From: Photobacterium indicum
GTDB lineage: Bacteria; Pseudomonadota; Gammaproteobacteria; Enterobacterales; Vibrionaceae
Length of the DNA stretch: 64,000 nucleotides
Direction: 5' to 3'
Assembly: GCF_003026215.1 (NCBI RefSeq)
Contig: NZ_PYOC01000002.1
Location: forward strand, 372,001-436,000
Shown here one piece after another: positions 8,829 to 17,316 of the stretch; within the stretch, counting starts at the first letter, position 1; each line of letters opens with the position of its first letter. A program made the translations under genes and the position numbers. Below the pieces are notes generated by a model, which worked only from the letters and a program-made list of their open reading frames with translations, made no database searches and was not told the DNA's origin.

Positions 8829-8919
8829 AGTGACTCACTACAGTCCTTTACTCGACACGCCATGGATACCAATTAGTATTTAATCCATGCGATCTTTTGT
8901 TAATGAACGGATAAATAAA

Positions 8920-9182
8920 ATACCAACACCATTAGATATCTTACCAATCAGAGAGAATTAAAATGGCTTTAGACTAGGCGAAAGATTGAAGTTCTAGGGT
9001 TCTAAATCAAAAGCTTTCAACGCAGTATAAGACCATTTTAAACTCGCCCAAAGGGAGCCTCTCTGGAAAGCAATTTCTGTGTCTAGCGATTTCAAAAGGG
9101 ATCTACCCTTCCTTCAATCACTATCCTGGAACTTGCCTCCCAGAGAAGCTCTGAATGACAAGATATTTAACGGTGTTGGTAT
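8920..9182. mobile_element. 263-bp MITE with imperfect terminal inverted repeats
   Basis: The left end ATACCAACACCATTAGATAT and the inverted right end ATACCAACACCGTTAAATAT match over about 34 bp with five mismatches (continuing into CTT...TCAGAG on both sides). The interior has no ORF of note. Size, inverted ends and lack of coding capacity fit a miniature inverted-repeat transposable element. I cannot name its parent transposase and see no clear target duplication. Confidence 0.75.
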
Positions 9183-9221
9183 ACCCCTCTCTTTATTTGC
9201 TACCTGAAGTAGAAGTAACCA

Positions 9222-11144
9222 ATGAATAAGCTCAATCGCATATCAATAAAAAATAAAATCATATTCGCTACCTGTATTGCGCTACTCTTCTCACTTTCAG
9301 CAACAACACTGATAAACAATTATCAGGTAAAACAGTTGATGCTCAAGCAAGTTGAAGAGCAACAGTTACCGACAGCCCTTGCGGTCATTCGTGAAGCCAT
9401 AGAAAGTGATATTAACCTTCCGGTTCAAGCAGCCAGTCAATTAGCCAGCAATGTCTTTATTCAGAACTGGATAATAAATGGCGAACCCGATAGCAGACGA
9501 GCCGAAGTCTTAAGCCAATTAGATTCGCTGGCGAGGATGGAAAATGTAAACGGTACCTTCCTGGTTTCAATGAAAGGCTTACATGACTACCGCTCGGGCG
9601 AAGGGCTCAGAGGGGCAGTTTCAGCCGATGATCCAGCCTACTCATGGTTATATAACCAACTTCGTACTGGTGAAGCCGTCAATCTGACTTTTGATACTGG
9701 CCAAGAAGGACAGGAACGCCTATTTATCAATAATCTGACCACTAAAAATGGCGAGCCGCTATCGGTTTCCGGTATGGCAATTGACCTCAGTCAATTATCC
9801 GACATGTTGCGACAATACAAGTTGGGCGAAACAGGTGGCGTGTATCTTGTCTCACAACAGGGCGAAATCAGAATACAGCCTGAGACGGGAATCATGAAAA
9901 ATCAGTTACCCGCTTCTCTGACATCAACATTGCTGAATCAGCAAGAGTTCAGCCTTGATAAACTGAATACCGATCAAGGTACACACCTTATTGCTTCAAG
10001 TTATTTGCCCATTATCGATTTGTATATTGTTGCTGAAATTTCCGAAAACGAGTTATACCGCGCCTTTGACGCCGTCACTGAAAAAAATATCCTCATTAAT
10101 ATCGTCCTAGCGGTATTATTTACTCTTCTTGCTGCGTTTTTAGCCGCAAAGATCGTGACTCCGATCCGCAATGTCGCCCATTTAATGCGTGACATTGGTG
10201 AAGGTGAAGGCGATCTCAACCAGAGATTAGAAATAAAAGGTAATGATGAAATAACTGAGCTTTCAATAGGTTTCAATAGCTTTATCGAAAAAATACACGA
10301 TTCGATAAAAGAAGTTTCACAAGTCAGTACAGAGTTGGTCACCTCAATTGAAAACACCAAACAGCTCTCTGAAGGTGCAGGAAATATTGTAGAGGATCAA
10401 AAAGAGCAGACAACGCAAATCGCAACGGCGATTAATGAAATGGGCACCACCATTTCGGAAATGGCACGCAACGCCTCAATCGCTGCGGACTCGGCTCAGC
10501 AAGGCAACAATGAAGTGTCGAACGGCATCGATATTGTCCAAAGCAACATTGACTCGATGTCAGCGTTATCTCGCAATGTTAATTCAGCCTCTTCGGTCAT
10601 TGCCAACCTCGCCTATCAAACCGACAAAATTGGAGCCATCATCGATGTCATCAATGGTATTTCAGATCAAATCAATCTGCTCGCGCTGAACGCTGCGATT
10701 GAAGCAGCCCGAGCCGGCGATCATGGCCGGGGATTTGCTGTTGTCGCAGATGAGGTTCGTTCACTGGCACACAGAACAAACCAATCAACGCTTGAAATAC
10801 AGGAAATGATTACACAACTGCAGCAAGGCACCAAAGAAGCCGTTGATGTGATGGATGAAGGGCAAAGCAGCAGTAAATTAAGCTTAGAACTGGCAGGCAA
10901 GATAGGTAGCTCTTTAGCCGCGATTCAGCAAACCATTTCCACCATCAATGATATTAACACCCAGGTTGCGGCCGCGACGGAAGAACAAAATGCCGTGGTT
11001 TCTGATATCGGCCGGAACATAGAGAAAATCAGCGAACAAAGCTATCAAACGTCAGACGCTTCCAGCCAGACGATAGAAGCCTGTCATCAGCTAAATGCAT
11101 TATCCGGCCGTTTAAAGAATCTAATTGGGCAGTTTAAGATTTAA
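9222..11144 (+). CDS. Methyl-accepting chemotaxis protein
   Basis: The 640-residue transmembrane receptor has a first membrane helix (about residues 13-31), a periplasmic sensor region of about 260 residues that resembles a dCache domain, a second membrane helix (about 288-310), a HAMP domain, and a long cytoplasmic coiled coil. The coil's hairpin tip carries the invariant core [18 protein letters not shown] followed by [12 protein letters not shown]. It signals ligand binding to CheA/CheW. The ligand cannot be told from the sequence; dCache sensors often bind amino acids or organic acids. No CheB/CheR-tethering pentapeptide is seen at the C-terminus, which ends LIGQFKI. It starts 40 bases after the MITE end, so its promoter may overlap the element. 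Confidence 0.93.
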   Translation: MNKLNRISIKNKIIFATCIALLFSLSATTLINNYQVKQLMLKQVEEQQLPTALAVIREAIESDINLPVQAASQLASNVFIQNWIINGEPDSRRAEVLSQLDSLARMENVNGTFLVSMKGLHDYRSGEGLRGAVSADDPAYSWLYNQLRTGEAVNLTFDTGQEGQERLFINNLTTKNGEPLSVSGMAIDLSQLSDMLRQYKLGETGGVYLVSQQGEIRIQPETGIMKNQLPASLTSTLLNQQEFSLDKLNTDQGTHLIASSYLPIIDLYIVAEISENELYRAFDAVTEKNILINIVLAVLFTLLAAFLAAKIVTPIRNVAHLMRDIGEGEGDLNQRLEIKGNDEITELSIGFNSFIEKIHDSIKEVSQVSTELVTSIENTKQLSEGAGNIVEDQKEQTTQIATAINEMGTTISEMARNASIAADSAQQGNNEVSNGIDIVQSNIDSMSALSRNVNSASSVIANLAYQTDKIGAIIDVINGISDQINLLALNAAIEAARAGDHGRGFAVVADEVRSLAHRTNQSTLEIQEMITQLQQGTKEAVDVMDEGQSSSKLSLELAGKIGSSLAAIQQTISTINDINTQVAAATEEQNAVVSDIGRNIEKISEQSYQTSDASSQTIEACHQLNALSGRLKNLIGQFKI

Positions 11145-11463
11145 CCCATAAGCTGAAATTACGAAATGGGTGTAAGGCGCGGTATTTCAACAAGCCATAA
11201 TCACCTGAAAGCCACCATCAGCCCCATGGATCTCACTCACATGGGGGGATGTTGCAAACCATGACATATGCGCACTTGGCATCTGACGACTTAAATGAAG
11301 CAAAAGAACTAAATCCATTGTCCACATTATGACAAAAAAAAACAGCAACAATTAACAATACCCAGCAACATCTCTTATCAATAAATCGTTGAATTTATAT
11401 GTTATTTATTGATTCTAAATGATTTTAAAAGGCCCCCGTAGGAGCCTTTGAAGTCATTCAAAC
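11145..11463. other. Intergenic region, no gene seen
   Basis: This 319-base AT-rich stretch holds a CCCCATG...CATGGGG hairpin (about 11222-11247) without a T-run after the chemoreceptor, and the glutaredoxin terminator near its right end. No ORF or RNA gene is supported. Confidence 0.5.
11424..11449 (-). terminator. Intrinsic terminator of the glutaredoxin gene
   Basis: On the minus strand the stem AAAGGCTCC/GGGGCCTTT closes a short loop and ends in a run of T, 15 bases after the glutaredoxin stop. Confidence 0.65.
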
Positions 11464-11772
11464 TTACAGTTCGAAATCACCTAATTCTTCGGTATTCACT
11501 TGGCGCTCAAGAAAAGCGACTAAATCATCATGACCACCAATATATTTACCATCAAGCATAATTTGAGGCACGGTGCGAACTGTCGTATTAGCAACTTGCT
11601 CGATGAAAGCAACCATCTCTGTTTTTTCAAGATCAGTACCGAGTACTAATGTTGTGTACTCAGTACCGCGATCATCTAAAAGCGCCTTTGCTTTTACACA
11701 AAATGGGCAATGTGGCTGAGTAATTACAAGGTTTTTGTATTCTGATAACTGTTCAATGGTCATTGTAGACAT
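11464..11772 (-). CDS. Glutaredoxin
   Basis: The 102-residue protein has the thioredoxin fold of a dithiol glutaredoxin. The active-site motif is CPFC at residues 22-25, followed by the cis-proline segment TVRTVPQIML and the glutathione-binding GGHDDL. It reduces disulfides with glutathione, for example in ribonucleotide reductase or oxidised proteins. It is cytosolic, with no signal peptide. It is a single gene bounded by a terminator. It resembles GrxA-like and phage-type glutaredoxins, and I cannot assign a subclass with certainty. Confidence 0.9.
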   Translation of the reverse strand: MSTMTIEQLSEYKNLVITQPHCPFCVKAKALLDDRGTEYTTLVLGTDLEKTEMVAFIEQVANTTVRTVPQIMLDGKYIGGHDDLVAFLERQVNTEELGDFEL

Positions 11773-11876
11773 GGTGTTCCATTTGGGCTAATTAACTTTG
11801 TAGCTGTACGATAATGGAAAGCGTGGGTCAAACACAATGGTCGAATACAATATTTCAATAAAAAACTTAGTAAAAA

Positions 11877-12956
11877 TCAGCTAATACGAATTGGAATGCG
11901 CTGCCGTCCAAATGCTTTTTTCTTTGCAGTAAACCGTCCTGCCAACTGATAACCACAATATGAACATTTCCCTGTACTATCTACAGCATATTGTCCAAGC
12001 TGAAACCAATTGCGTGAAATCACTTTTTCACTGCAATTAGGGCAATAGGTACTATCTCCGGCTTCATCATAAATATTACCGACATAGGCATAATGTAATC
12101 CGTTCTTAATCGCAATTTCTCTCGCTCGCTGCACAATATAAGGCGCTGTTCTGGGCTTATCGACCATTTTAAAATCGGGATGAAAGGCACTAAAATGAAT
12201 GGGAATATCGGGTCCTAAATTGTCAAATACCCAACGGCTTAATGCTTCGATTTCAGCAATGCTGTCGTTTTCATCGGGGATCAATAACGTGGTTATTTCA
12301 AACCACACATCCGTTTCATGTCGAAGGTACAACAAGGTATCAAGCACTGGCGCAAGGTGGCCGCTACAAATATTGTGATAGAAATGCTCAGTAAAGGCTT
12401 TTAAATCAATATTGGCTGCATCCATATAACGGAAAAAATCAACTCTGGGCGCATCACATATATACCCCGCACTCACCGCGACACTATTGATTCCTTCTTC
12501 ATGGCAAGCCTGAGCAACATCGACTGCATATTCCAAAAAAATCACTGGGTCGTTATAAGTAAAAGCGATGCTGTCACAATCCTGTGATTTTGCTGCTTGG
12601 GCGATTTGTTCTGGCATGGCTTGCTGCCCTAAAGTATCAATCTTACGCGATTTACTGATACTCCAATTTTGGCAAAATTTGCAGCCTAAATTACACCCTG
12701 CCGTACCGAAAGACAGCACTGAAGTGCCAGGGTAAAAATGATTGAGCGGTTTTTTCTCGATAGGATCGATACAAAACCCACTTGAACGCCCATAACTCGT
12801 TAACACAATTTCCCCATTGTGTGCTTGCCGAACAAAACATGCCCCAAGCTTTCCATCGCGCAACCGACAATGGCGTGGACACAAATCACACACAACGCGA
12901 CCGTCATCTAAACGATGCCAATACTGTGTTTTAAAAAAGTCTGGAGGTGATTGCAT
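11877..12956 (-). CDS. amrS: AmrS, radical SAM enzyme of the AmmeMemoRadiSam system
   Basis: The 359-residue protein carries the radical-SAM cluster motif C88-x3-C92-x2-C95 (CNLGCKFC), preceded by an N-terminal cysteine set (CDLCPRHC and GACFVR). It ends with a C-terminal zinc-ribbon-like part, CPNC...CSYC. This is the arrangement of the AmrS/PflA-like partner of the AMMECR1 and Memo proteins. The reaction of the system is not established; radical SAM enzymes cleave S-adenosylmethionine to start radical chemistry. It is divergent from amrB and amrA across 86 bases, so all three members sit together. The start at 12956 has only a weak ribosome binding site. Confidence 0.92.
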   Translation of the reverse strand: MQSPPDFFKTQYWHRLDDGRVVCDLCPRHCRLRDGKLGACFVRQAHNGEIVLTSYGRSSGFCIDPIEKKPLNHFYPGTSVLSFGTAGCNLGCKFCQNWSISKSRKIDTLGQQAMPEQIAQAAKSQDCDSIAFTYNDPVIFLEYAVDVAQACHEEGINSVAVSAGYICDAPRVDFFRYMDAANIDLKAFTEHFYHNICSGHLAPVLDTLLYLRHETDVWFEITTLLIPDENDSIAEIEALSRWVFDNLGPDIPIHFSAFHPDFKMVDKPRTAPYIVQRAREIAIKNGLHYAYVGNIYDEAGDSTYCPNCSEKVISRNWFQLGQYAVDSTGKCSYCGYQLAGRFTAKKKAFGRQRIPIRIS

Positions 12957-13000
12957 GTTTCTGACTCACAAAGGAATATTCTTACCTATACTAAATATAG

Positions 13001-13012
13001 TCCTGTACAGGA
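13001..13012. promoter_or_regulatory. Perfect 12-bp palindrome between amrS and amrB
   Basis: TCCTGTACAGGA is its own reverse complement and lies near the middle of the 86-base gap between the divergent amr genes. It is in the right place for an operator that controls both directions. It is not a LexA box, since CTGT and ACAG have no 8-base spacer. The binding protein is unknown. Confidence 0.5.
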
Positions 13013-13042
13013 TATCTGTGTGATTTCTATGGAAATAGGCCG

Positions 13043-13831
13043 ATGACAACTCGCTCCCCTGCAGTGGCTGGTCGATTTTATGAAAAATCTGCACCACTGC
13101 TGCAAAAACAACTTGATGATTGGGTTTCACCACCAGCGACACATTGCAATTTAATCCGCGCGTTAATTGTGCCACATGCTGGCTATATCTATTCCGGTGA
13201 AGTGGCTGCAAAAGCGTATTGCCAACTTCAACCTCAGGCTGAAACCATTAAAAAGGTCATCTTGGTAGGACCTAGTCATAGATACGCATTTCATGGTTGC
13301 GCAGTGCCTAATTCACGGTATTTTTCGACGCCATTAGGCAGCGTATCAATCGACATACAATCTATTGATAATTTAATTGAAATAGATGATATTAAGGTGT
13401 CAGATCAAGTTCATGCGCAAGAACATTGCCTTGAAGTACAGCTGCCTTTTTTACAAACATGCTTACACCAGTTTACTTTGTTACCACTGCTCACTAGCGA
13501 TATTTCCGCTACTCAGGTAGCAAAGATCATCGGTGAACTGTGGCAGCAAGAGGATACACTGCTCGTAATAAGTAGCGATTTAAGCCATTTTCATCCCTAT
13601 GCGGATGCACAATGTATTGATCAAAACACCTGCTCTACCATCGAACGTTTTGAACCATCATTAACTGCAGAGCAAGCGTGTGGCTCAACAGGAATTAATG
13701 CGTTGCTACTACTAGCAAAAAAACGGGGATACCAATTAACACGAATGGAATTAAAAAACTCTGGTGATACCGCTGGAGATAAGGAGAGAGTCGTTGGATA
13801 TGTCAGTTACCTCGTATCAGAAATTCAATAA
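13043..13831 (+). CDS. amrB: AmrB, Memo-family protein of the AmmeMemoRadiSam system
   Basis: The 262-residue protein is a Memo homologue. It shows PHAGYIYSG with H45, GPSHR with H79, the HAQEHCLEVQLPFLQ motif, SSDLSHFHPY, and C213 in the ACGSTGIN segment. H45, H79 and C213 correspond by position to the metal-binding triad of human MEMO1 (two histidines and a cysteine). The fold is related to class III extradiol dioxygenases. Its role in bacteria is unknown; it always travels with an AMMECR1 protein and a radical SAM enzyme. The stop overlaps the amrA start by 32 bases, indicating translational coupling. Confidence 0.92.
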   Translation: MTTRSPAVAGRFYEKSAPLLQKQLDDWVSPPATHCNLIRALIVPHAGYIYSGEVAAKAYCQLQPQAETIKKVILVGPSHRYAFHGCAVPNSRYFSTPLGSVSIDIQSIDNLIEIDDIKVSDQVHAQEHCLEVQLPFLQTCLHQFTLLPLLTSDISATQVAKIIGELWQQEDTLLVISSDLSHFHPYADAQCIDQNTCSTIERFEPSLTAEQACGSTGINALLLLAKKRGYQLTRMELKNSGDTAGDKERVVGYVSYLVSEIQ

Positions 13832-14408
13832 AGGGGAATTAACTCAACTTTTAGATATTGCTCGTGAAGCGATTCGTGGGCATTTATCAACAGGCGTTAT
13901 TAAAACCCCACAACTTGATTTATACCATAAGAAATTGCTGGCTCCTTCCGCTTGCTTCGTCACATTAGAAGTGAACGGACAGCTACAAGGTTGCCTTGGT
14001 TCAACGGTTGCGTACTCGCCATTGGTGCTTGAAGTACATAATAAAGCCAGAGCAAGTGCGTATGAAGACCGACGTTTTATGCCACTAACAGAAGACCAAC
14101 TTGATGATTTAACTATTGAGATTTCTGTTTTATCAGAGCCTCAAACAGTCGATATCGAGTCTGAAGAAGCGTTAATTGAATTCTTAAGTTCTCATAAAGT
14201 GGGTGTGATTTTATCCAATGCCAATGAACAAGCATTGTTCTTACCACAAGTCTGGAAACAACTGCCAAAGCCTCAACAGTTTGTTCGCCAACTAAAACTA
14301 AAAGCAGGCTGGAACGCCGCTTACTGGTCACCTAACATTACAGTTAAAACATTTACGGTCAGTAGTTTAAAAGGTAAATACAACACGATAAAAGGCAAAT
14401 ACTTCTAA
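13800..14408 (+). CDS. amrA: AmrA, AMMECR1-domain protein of the AmmeMemoRadiSam system
   Basis: The 202-residue protein is an AMMECR1-domain protein with the family hallmark LQGCLGS and the YEDRRFMPLT segment. Translation most likely begins at ATG 13800 inside the end of amrB, with AAGGAG about 13 bases upstream. A longer frame opens at 13764 but has no better start signal. AMMECR1 proteins are of unknown biochemical function. Together with amrB and amrS this completes the three-part system. A terminator follows directly. Confidence 0.9.
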   Translation: MSVTSYQKFNKGELTQLLDIAREAIRGHLSTGVIKTPQLDLYHKKLLAPSACFVTLEVNGQLQGCLGSTVAYSPLVLEVHNKARASAYEDRRFMPLTEDQLDDLTIEISVLSEPQTVDIESEEALIEFLSSHKVGVILSNANEQALFLPQVWKQLPKPQQFVRQLKLKAGWNAAYWSPNITVKTFTVSSLKGKYNTIKGKYF

Positions 14409-14419
14409 ATAGTTGCTAT

Positions 14420-14446
14420 CGCCATAGTGCTAATTACACTATGGCG
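14420..14446 (+). terminator. Hairpin terminator after amrA
   Basis: CGCCATAGTG (14420-14429) pairs perfectly with CACTATGGCG (14437-14446), followed by a T-rich but interrupted tail, 12 bases after the amrA stop. Confidence 0.65.
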
Positions 14447-14675
14447 AGTCTTCTTTGCTATTTCAGAACACTTCATTGTTATACTTTTTTATTATCCTAA
14501 TTTACGTTACTTCCTCATTCACACCAGTATGATTCTCGCTCAACTGATACCAATCTACACAAGTATCTGATCATTCTTGCTGGTTAATATTGTCAATTTT
14601 TCCTGAGCAATTACCTGACCATTTGCTTATCTAAAATGGTATACCTTCCCTTTTTTACTGAGCGAGTCCTTTTCG

Positions 14676-15143
14676 ATGAAGAAATTTCTTTCTTTTTTTG
14701 CCGTCCTTTTTTTAGCACTATCAACATTAGTAGGCTGCGCATCAACCAATACAAATAACCAACCGACAGTGACAAATGGCGATGGTGAGTGGGTTAAGAT
14801 TTCAGAGAAAACCGTTAACTTTAAAACCGAAACAGACACGGTATCACCTACCCCACTTATAGGTCATCGTGCGTATTCCAAAATAAAACTGACTTGTACG
14901 CAAGGCACAGTAAACATCAAAAACATCACCGTTAATATGACTGACGGTTCATCTCAAAAATTAGATACTTTGGGCACACTGACGAACGGCATGTCAACAC
15001 GCGCAATGACGCTGGCAGGTGATGACCTAAAACTAAAGTCAATCGACTTGGAATACAGTAGTGTTGGCAATGTGACACTGAATGCAGTGGGTGTAACTAA
15101 AAAATCAAAAGTGGAAATCTGGGGTAAGAAAAGCGTTAAATAA
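14676..15143 (+). CDS. Putative lipoprotein
   Basis: The 155-residue protein starts MKKFLSFFAVLFLALSTLVGC, a lipoprotein signal with lipobox LVGC, so C21 should be lipidated. The mature part is mostly beta-strand-like, rich in T, K, N and V, and reads KIKLTCTQGTVNIKNITVNM followed by DGSSQKLDTLG. It could fall in the DUF2541-type group of small periplasmic proteins, but I am not sure. No partner gene is apparent and no function is claimed. It ends at a strong hairpin. Confidence 0.8.
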   Translation: MKKFLSFFAVLFLALSTLVGCASTNTNNQPTVTNGDGEWVKISEKTVNFKTETDTVSPTPLIGHRAYSKIKLTCTQGTVNIKNITVNMTDGSSQKLDTLGTLTNGMSTRAMTLAGDDLKLKSIDLEYSSVGNVTLNAVGVTKKSKVEIWGKKSVK

Positions 15144-15177
15144 TAGCATTCTGCTATCGATAGGATATGACCATAGG

Positions 15178-15219
15178 AATGGTGCTAACTGTTTTTTCTC
15201 GTTACGTTAGCACCATTTT
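15178..15219. terminator. Hairpin terminator after the lipoprotein gene
   Basis: AATGGTGCTAAC (15178-15189) pairs perfectly with GTTAGCACCATT (15206-15217). The plus-strand tail is only TTTTG. It lies 35 bases after the lipoprotein stop and 60 bases before the convergent gene's stop, so it may serve both. Confidence 0.6.
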
Positions 15220-15281
15220 GAACATGTTATTTCAGCATAAATACAATATTGTCAGCATAAAGGCTATGATTCAGAGTCCGT

Positions 15282-16421
15282 TTACTTAGCTTCTAAACCA
15301 TAGGGCATCGACGAGAAAACATCAGGTTGCTGTTTATAGGTAGGCGCAACATGCGCTCCTTTCCAATCTAACAACATAATCGCCAAAGTATTACGGTGCT
15401 CCCCATCAAGAAGACCCACACCACCGCTAACAGATGGCACCAAACCATGCTCGCGGTTTATCGCATTTTGAATTACTTTTCGGGTTTTTAGCACAACAGG
15501 ATCGTTATCCAAACCAGCTAACAAGAAATTAATGCCCACTTCTGCAATCACATCTTCTTTTGCTCTTTCGATGATGGTATCGATATTTTGTCGGTAATAA
15601 TCAAAAACCCATTGGTAATCTTGTTCTTTAATCGGGTGTTGGTAATATTCTGAAGCAGCAAAAATAATATGGGTTAAGCCATAGATTTTATTACCAAACT
15701 GATAAGCTGAAAGCTGGCTATCTTGATTGTCTGGATAGGCTTTTTTAAAAGCCATAATAAAATCATCTACCACATCCTGTTCGCCTAGCTGACGTAACCA
15801 ATACACTTGATTGGCTATTTGGGCTGCCCATGCTTTGATCATCGCTTCATTCGTCGCATACTTTTTAAAGTCGTAGCGTTCTATTACATTACGTAACTTT
15901 TCATCTTCACGATGTTTAAGGCCATATTCATTTGCGCGGGCCATCGAACCTAATAGATCAACACCAAGATAAAGGTATTCAGGCATATTCTTGGTTGCGG
16001 CATAACGTAATTTGCTACGTTCATCTTTCTCATCAAGGTAGCCATCTATACGCTGTTGTGAATACGCAGCAATCTGCTCAGGTGTATGCACTTCAGTAGC
16101 AAATTTATTTAAGCGACTCGCAACCCGTGCCATGTCTGACCATACCGCTGCGTTGTATTTAGAGTCGAGTGTTTGGCGATACATTCTCAACCCATAATGA
16201 CCAGATTTAAACGCGGGTAATGTGTAAAGCTGCGATTCGTAAGTATCACGAATCATATTGGCATCTTGCTGAAAAGTACTTGTTACCGCATACGGCTCAA
16301 CGCTACTTGATGTCGCATTCACTGTTGTCGATGCAATCAACCCTGTTAACAATATCGACGATATGACCGGGGTCATTCGTAACTTAATGTTAGATAACGA
16401 CTTTAAGACTGAAGGTTTCAT
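15282..16421 (-). CDS. Secreted protein of unknown function (possible DUF3541 family)
   Basis: The 379-residue protein has a positively charged N-terminus, a hydrophobic segment (about residues 17-34) and an ALA-type signal peptide cleavage region near VNATSSS. The mature part is largely alpha-helical and rich in aromatic residues and charged pairs, with the segment LVPSVSGGVGLLDGEHRN near the C-terminus. I believe it belongs to the DUF3541 family seen in Vibrionaceae, but this is from memory and uncertain. It sits alone between a lipoprotein gene and the AlkB-like gene. Confidence 0.75.
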   Translation of the reverse strand: MKPSVLKSLSNIKLRMTPVISSILLTGLIASTTVNATSSSVEPYAVTSTFQQDANMIRDTYESQLYTLPAFKSGHYGLRMYRQTLDSKYNAAVWSDMARVASRLNKFATEVHTPEQIAAYSQQRIDGYLDEKDERSKLRYAATKNMPEYLYLGVDLLGSMARANEYGLKHREDEKLRNVIERYDFKKYATNEAMIKAWAAQIANQVYWLRQLGEQDVVDDFIMAFKKAYPDNQDSQLSAYQFGNKIYGLTHIIFAASEYYQHPIKEQDYQWVFDYYRQNIDTIIERAKEDVIAEVGINFLLAGLDNDPVVLKTRKVIQNAINREHGLVPSVSGGVGLLDGEHRNTLAIMLLDWKGAHVAPTYKQQPDVFSSMPYGLEAK

Positions 16422-16601
16422 ACAATTCCTTGAACATTAGCCTATTCTATAAGACAACGATCTGTTGTTCTTCAACAGTTCTCTAATATTGCACGCACAA
16501 AAATGCTACCAATCAAACGTCAGGGTACGGTTAAAATGATGCCAAAAGGAAAAATGGCGTTAAAAAATGAGACATCGAACTGCTTTACCCTTGGGTATAG
16601 G

Positions 16602-17228
16602 TTATCTGTAAATATGTCGAAACGTAAGATTAATTCGAGGTAGCATCGGCTTGACGGTTTTAGGTACGGAATGCGCCCAATATTGCTGAGTATCACCAGC
16701 CATGATCAGTAACGAGCCTGAATGCATTGTGAACTCAATTTTTTGTTTGGTGTGCAAGTGCTTTAATACAAAACGCCGCTCTTCCCCCAAACTCACCGAA
16801 GCAATGACAGGCTGAACACCTAGCTCTCTTTCATTGTCTTGATGAAACCCCATATAATCACTCCCATCACGGTACTGATTGGCGAGCACCGAATTAAACG
16901 ATGTATTGGTGATCGCTTGGCAGCTTTCTTTAATCGATTGCAATGTAGTTATCCAAGGATCGGGGTTCATAGTTAAACCCGAATAGGTATAAGGTACATC
17001 TCCACACCAAGCCTGTAAGCGGGGCTGCAGAACTTGCTTACCAAAAATACGGATGGATTCTTGTCGCCAATTTAACTCGGATAATAAACACTTAAAATAG
17101 TGTTCAGCTTGCGGTTGCGCAAAGTGCTGAGGTGACCAATACAATAAACCCTGAGGAATGGTTATCCACTCCCCTTTTGAACGACTATCGTCGGCCTCTA
17201 GCGCCGTAAATAGATCATGAGTCACCAT
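16602..17228 (-). CDS. AlkB-like 2-oxoglutarate/Fe(II)-dependent dioxygenase
   Basis: The 208-residue protein matches the AlkB family that removes alkyl groups from damaged DNA or RNA bases using iron and 2-oxoglutarate. It has the metal-binding HxD in YMGFHQDNE, the distal histidine in QYWAHSVPK and the 2-oxoglutarate-binding arginines in LPRINLTFRHIYR. The preceding NSVLANQYRDGSDYMG segment is typical of the ALKBH2/3-like bacterial branch. The length fits this branch, which lacks the longer N-terminus of E. coli AlkB. It is not next to ada or another repair gene. Confidence 0.88.
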   Translation of the reverse strand: MVTHDLFTALEADDSRSKGEWITIPQGLLYWSPQHFAQPQAEHYFKCLLSELNWRQESIRIFGKQVLQPRLQAWCGDVPYTYSGLTMNPDPWITTLQSIKESCQAITNTSFNSVLANQYRDGSDYMGFHQDNERELGVQPVIASVSLGEERRFVLKHLHTKQKIEFTMHSGSLLIMAGDTQQYWAHSVPKTVKPMLPRINLTFRHIYR

Positions 17229-17262
17229 CGCCCCTCAGCCAGATATCTTCTCGTTTACCTTG

Positions 17263-17310
17263 TATATCCAAGTTACCTCAAGATACTCATTTCAGCGAGA
17301 ATTCATTGAA
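17263..17310. repeat. TATACCCAAGT-type dispersed repeat
   Basis: This copy reads TATATCCAAGTTACCTCAAG and continues ATACTCATTTCAGCGAGAATTC. It shares most of its length with copies at 45236 and 63070 and lies between the AlkB-like gene and prpC. Confidence 0.6.
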
Positions 17311-17316
17311 CATATG

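Noticed and set aside
8603..8872. Extension of the minus-strand frame beyond the MocA-like fragment as a 152-residue protein
   Set aside because: The part upstream of about 8602 has no family resemblance and is antisense to the yqeC-like fragment, so the full frame is not a gene.
13001..13012. LexA (SOS) box reading of the palindrome
   Set aside because: A LexA box needs CTGT-N8-ACAG; here CTGT and ACAG are directly joined.
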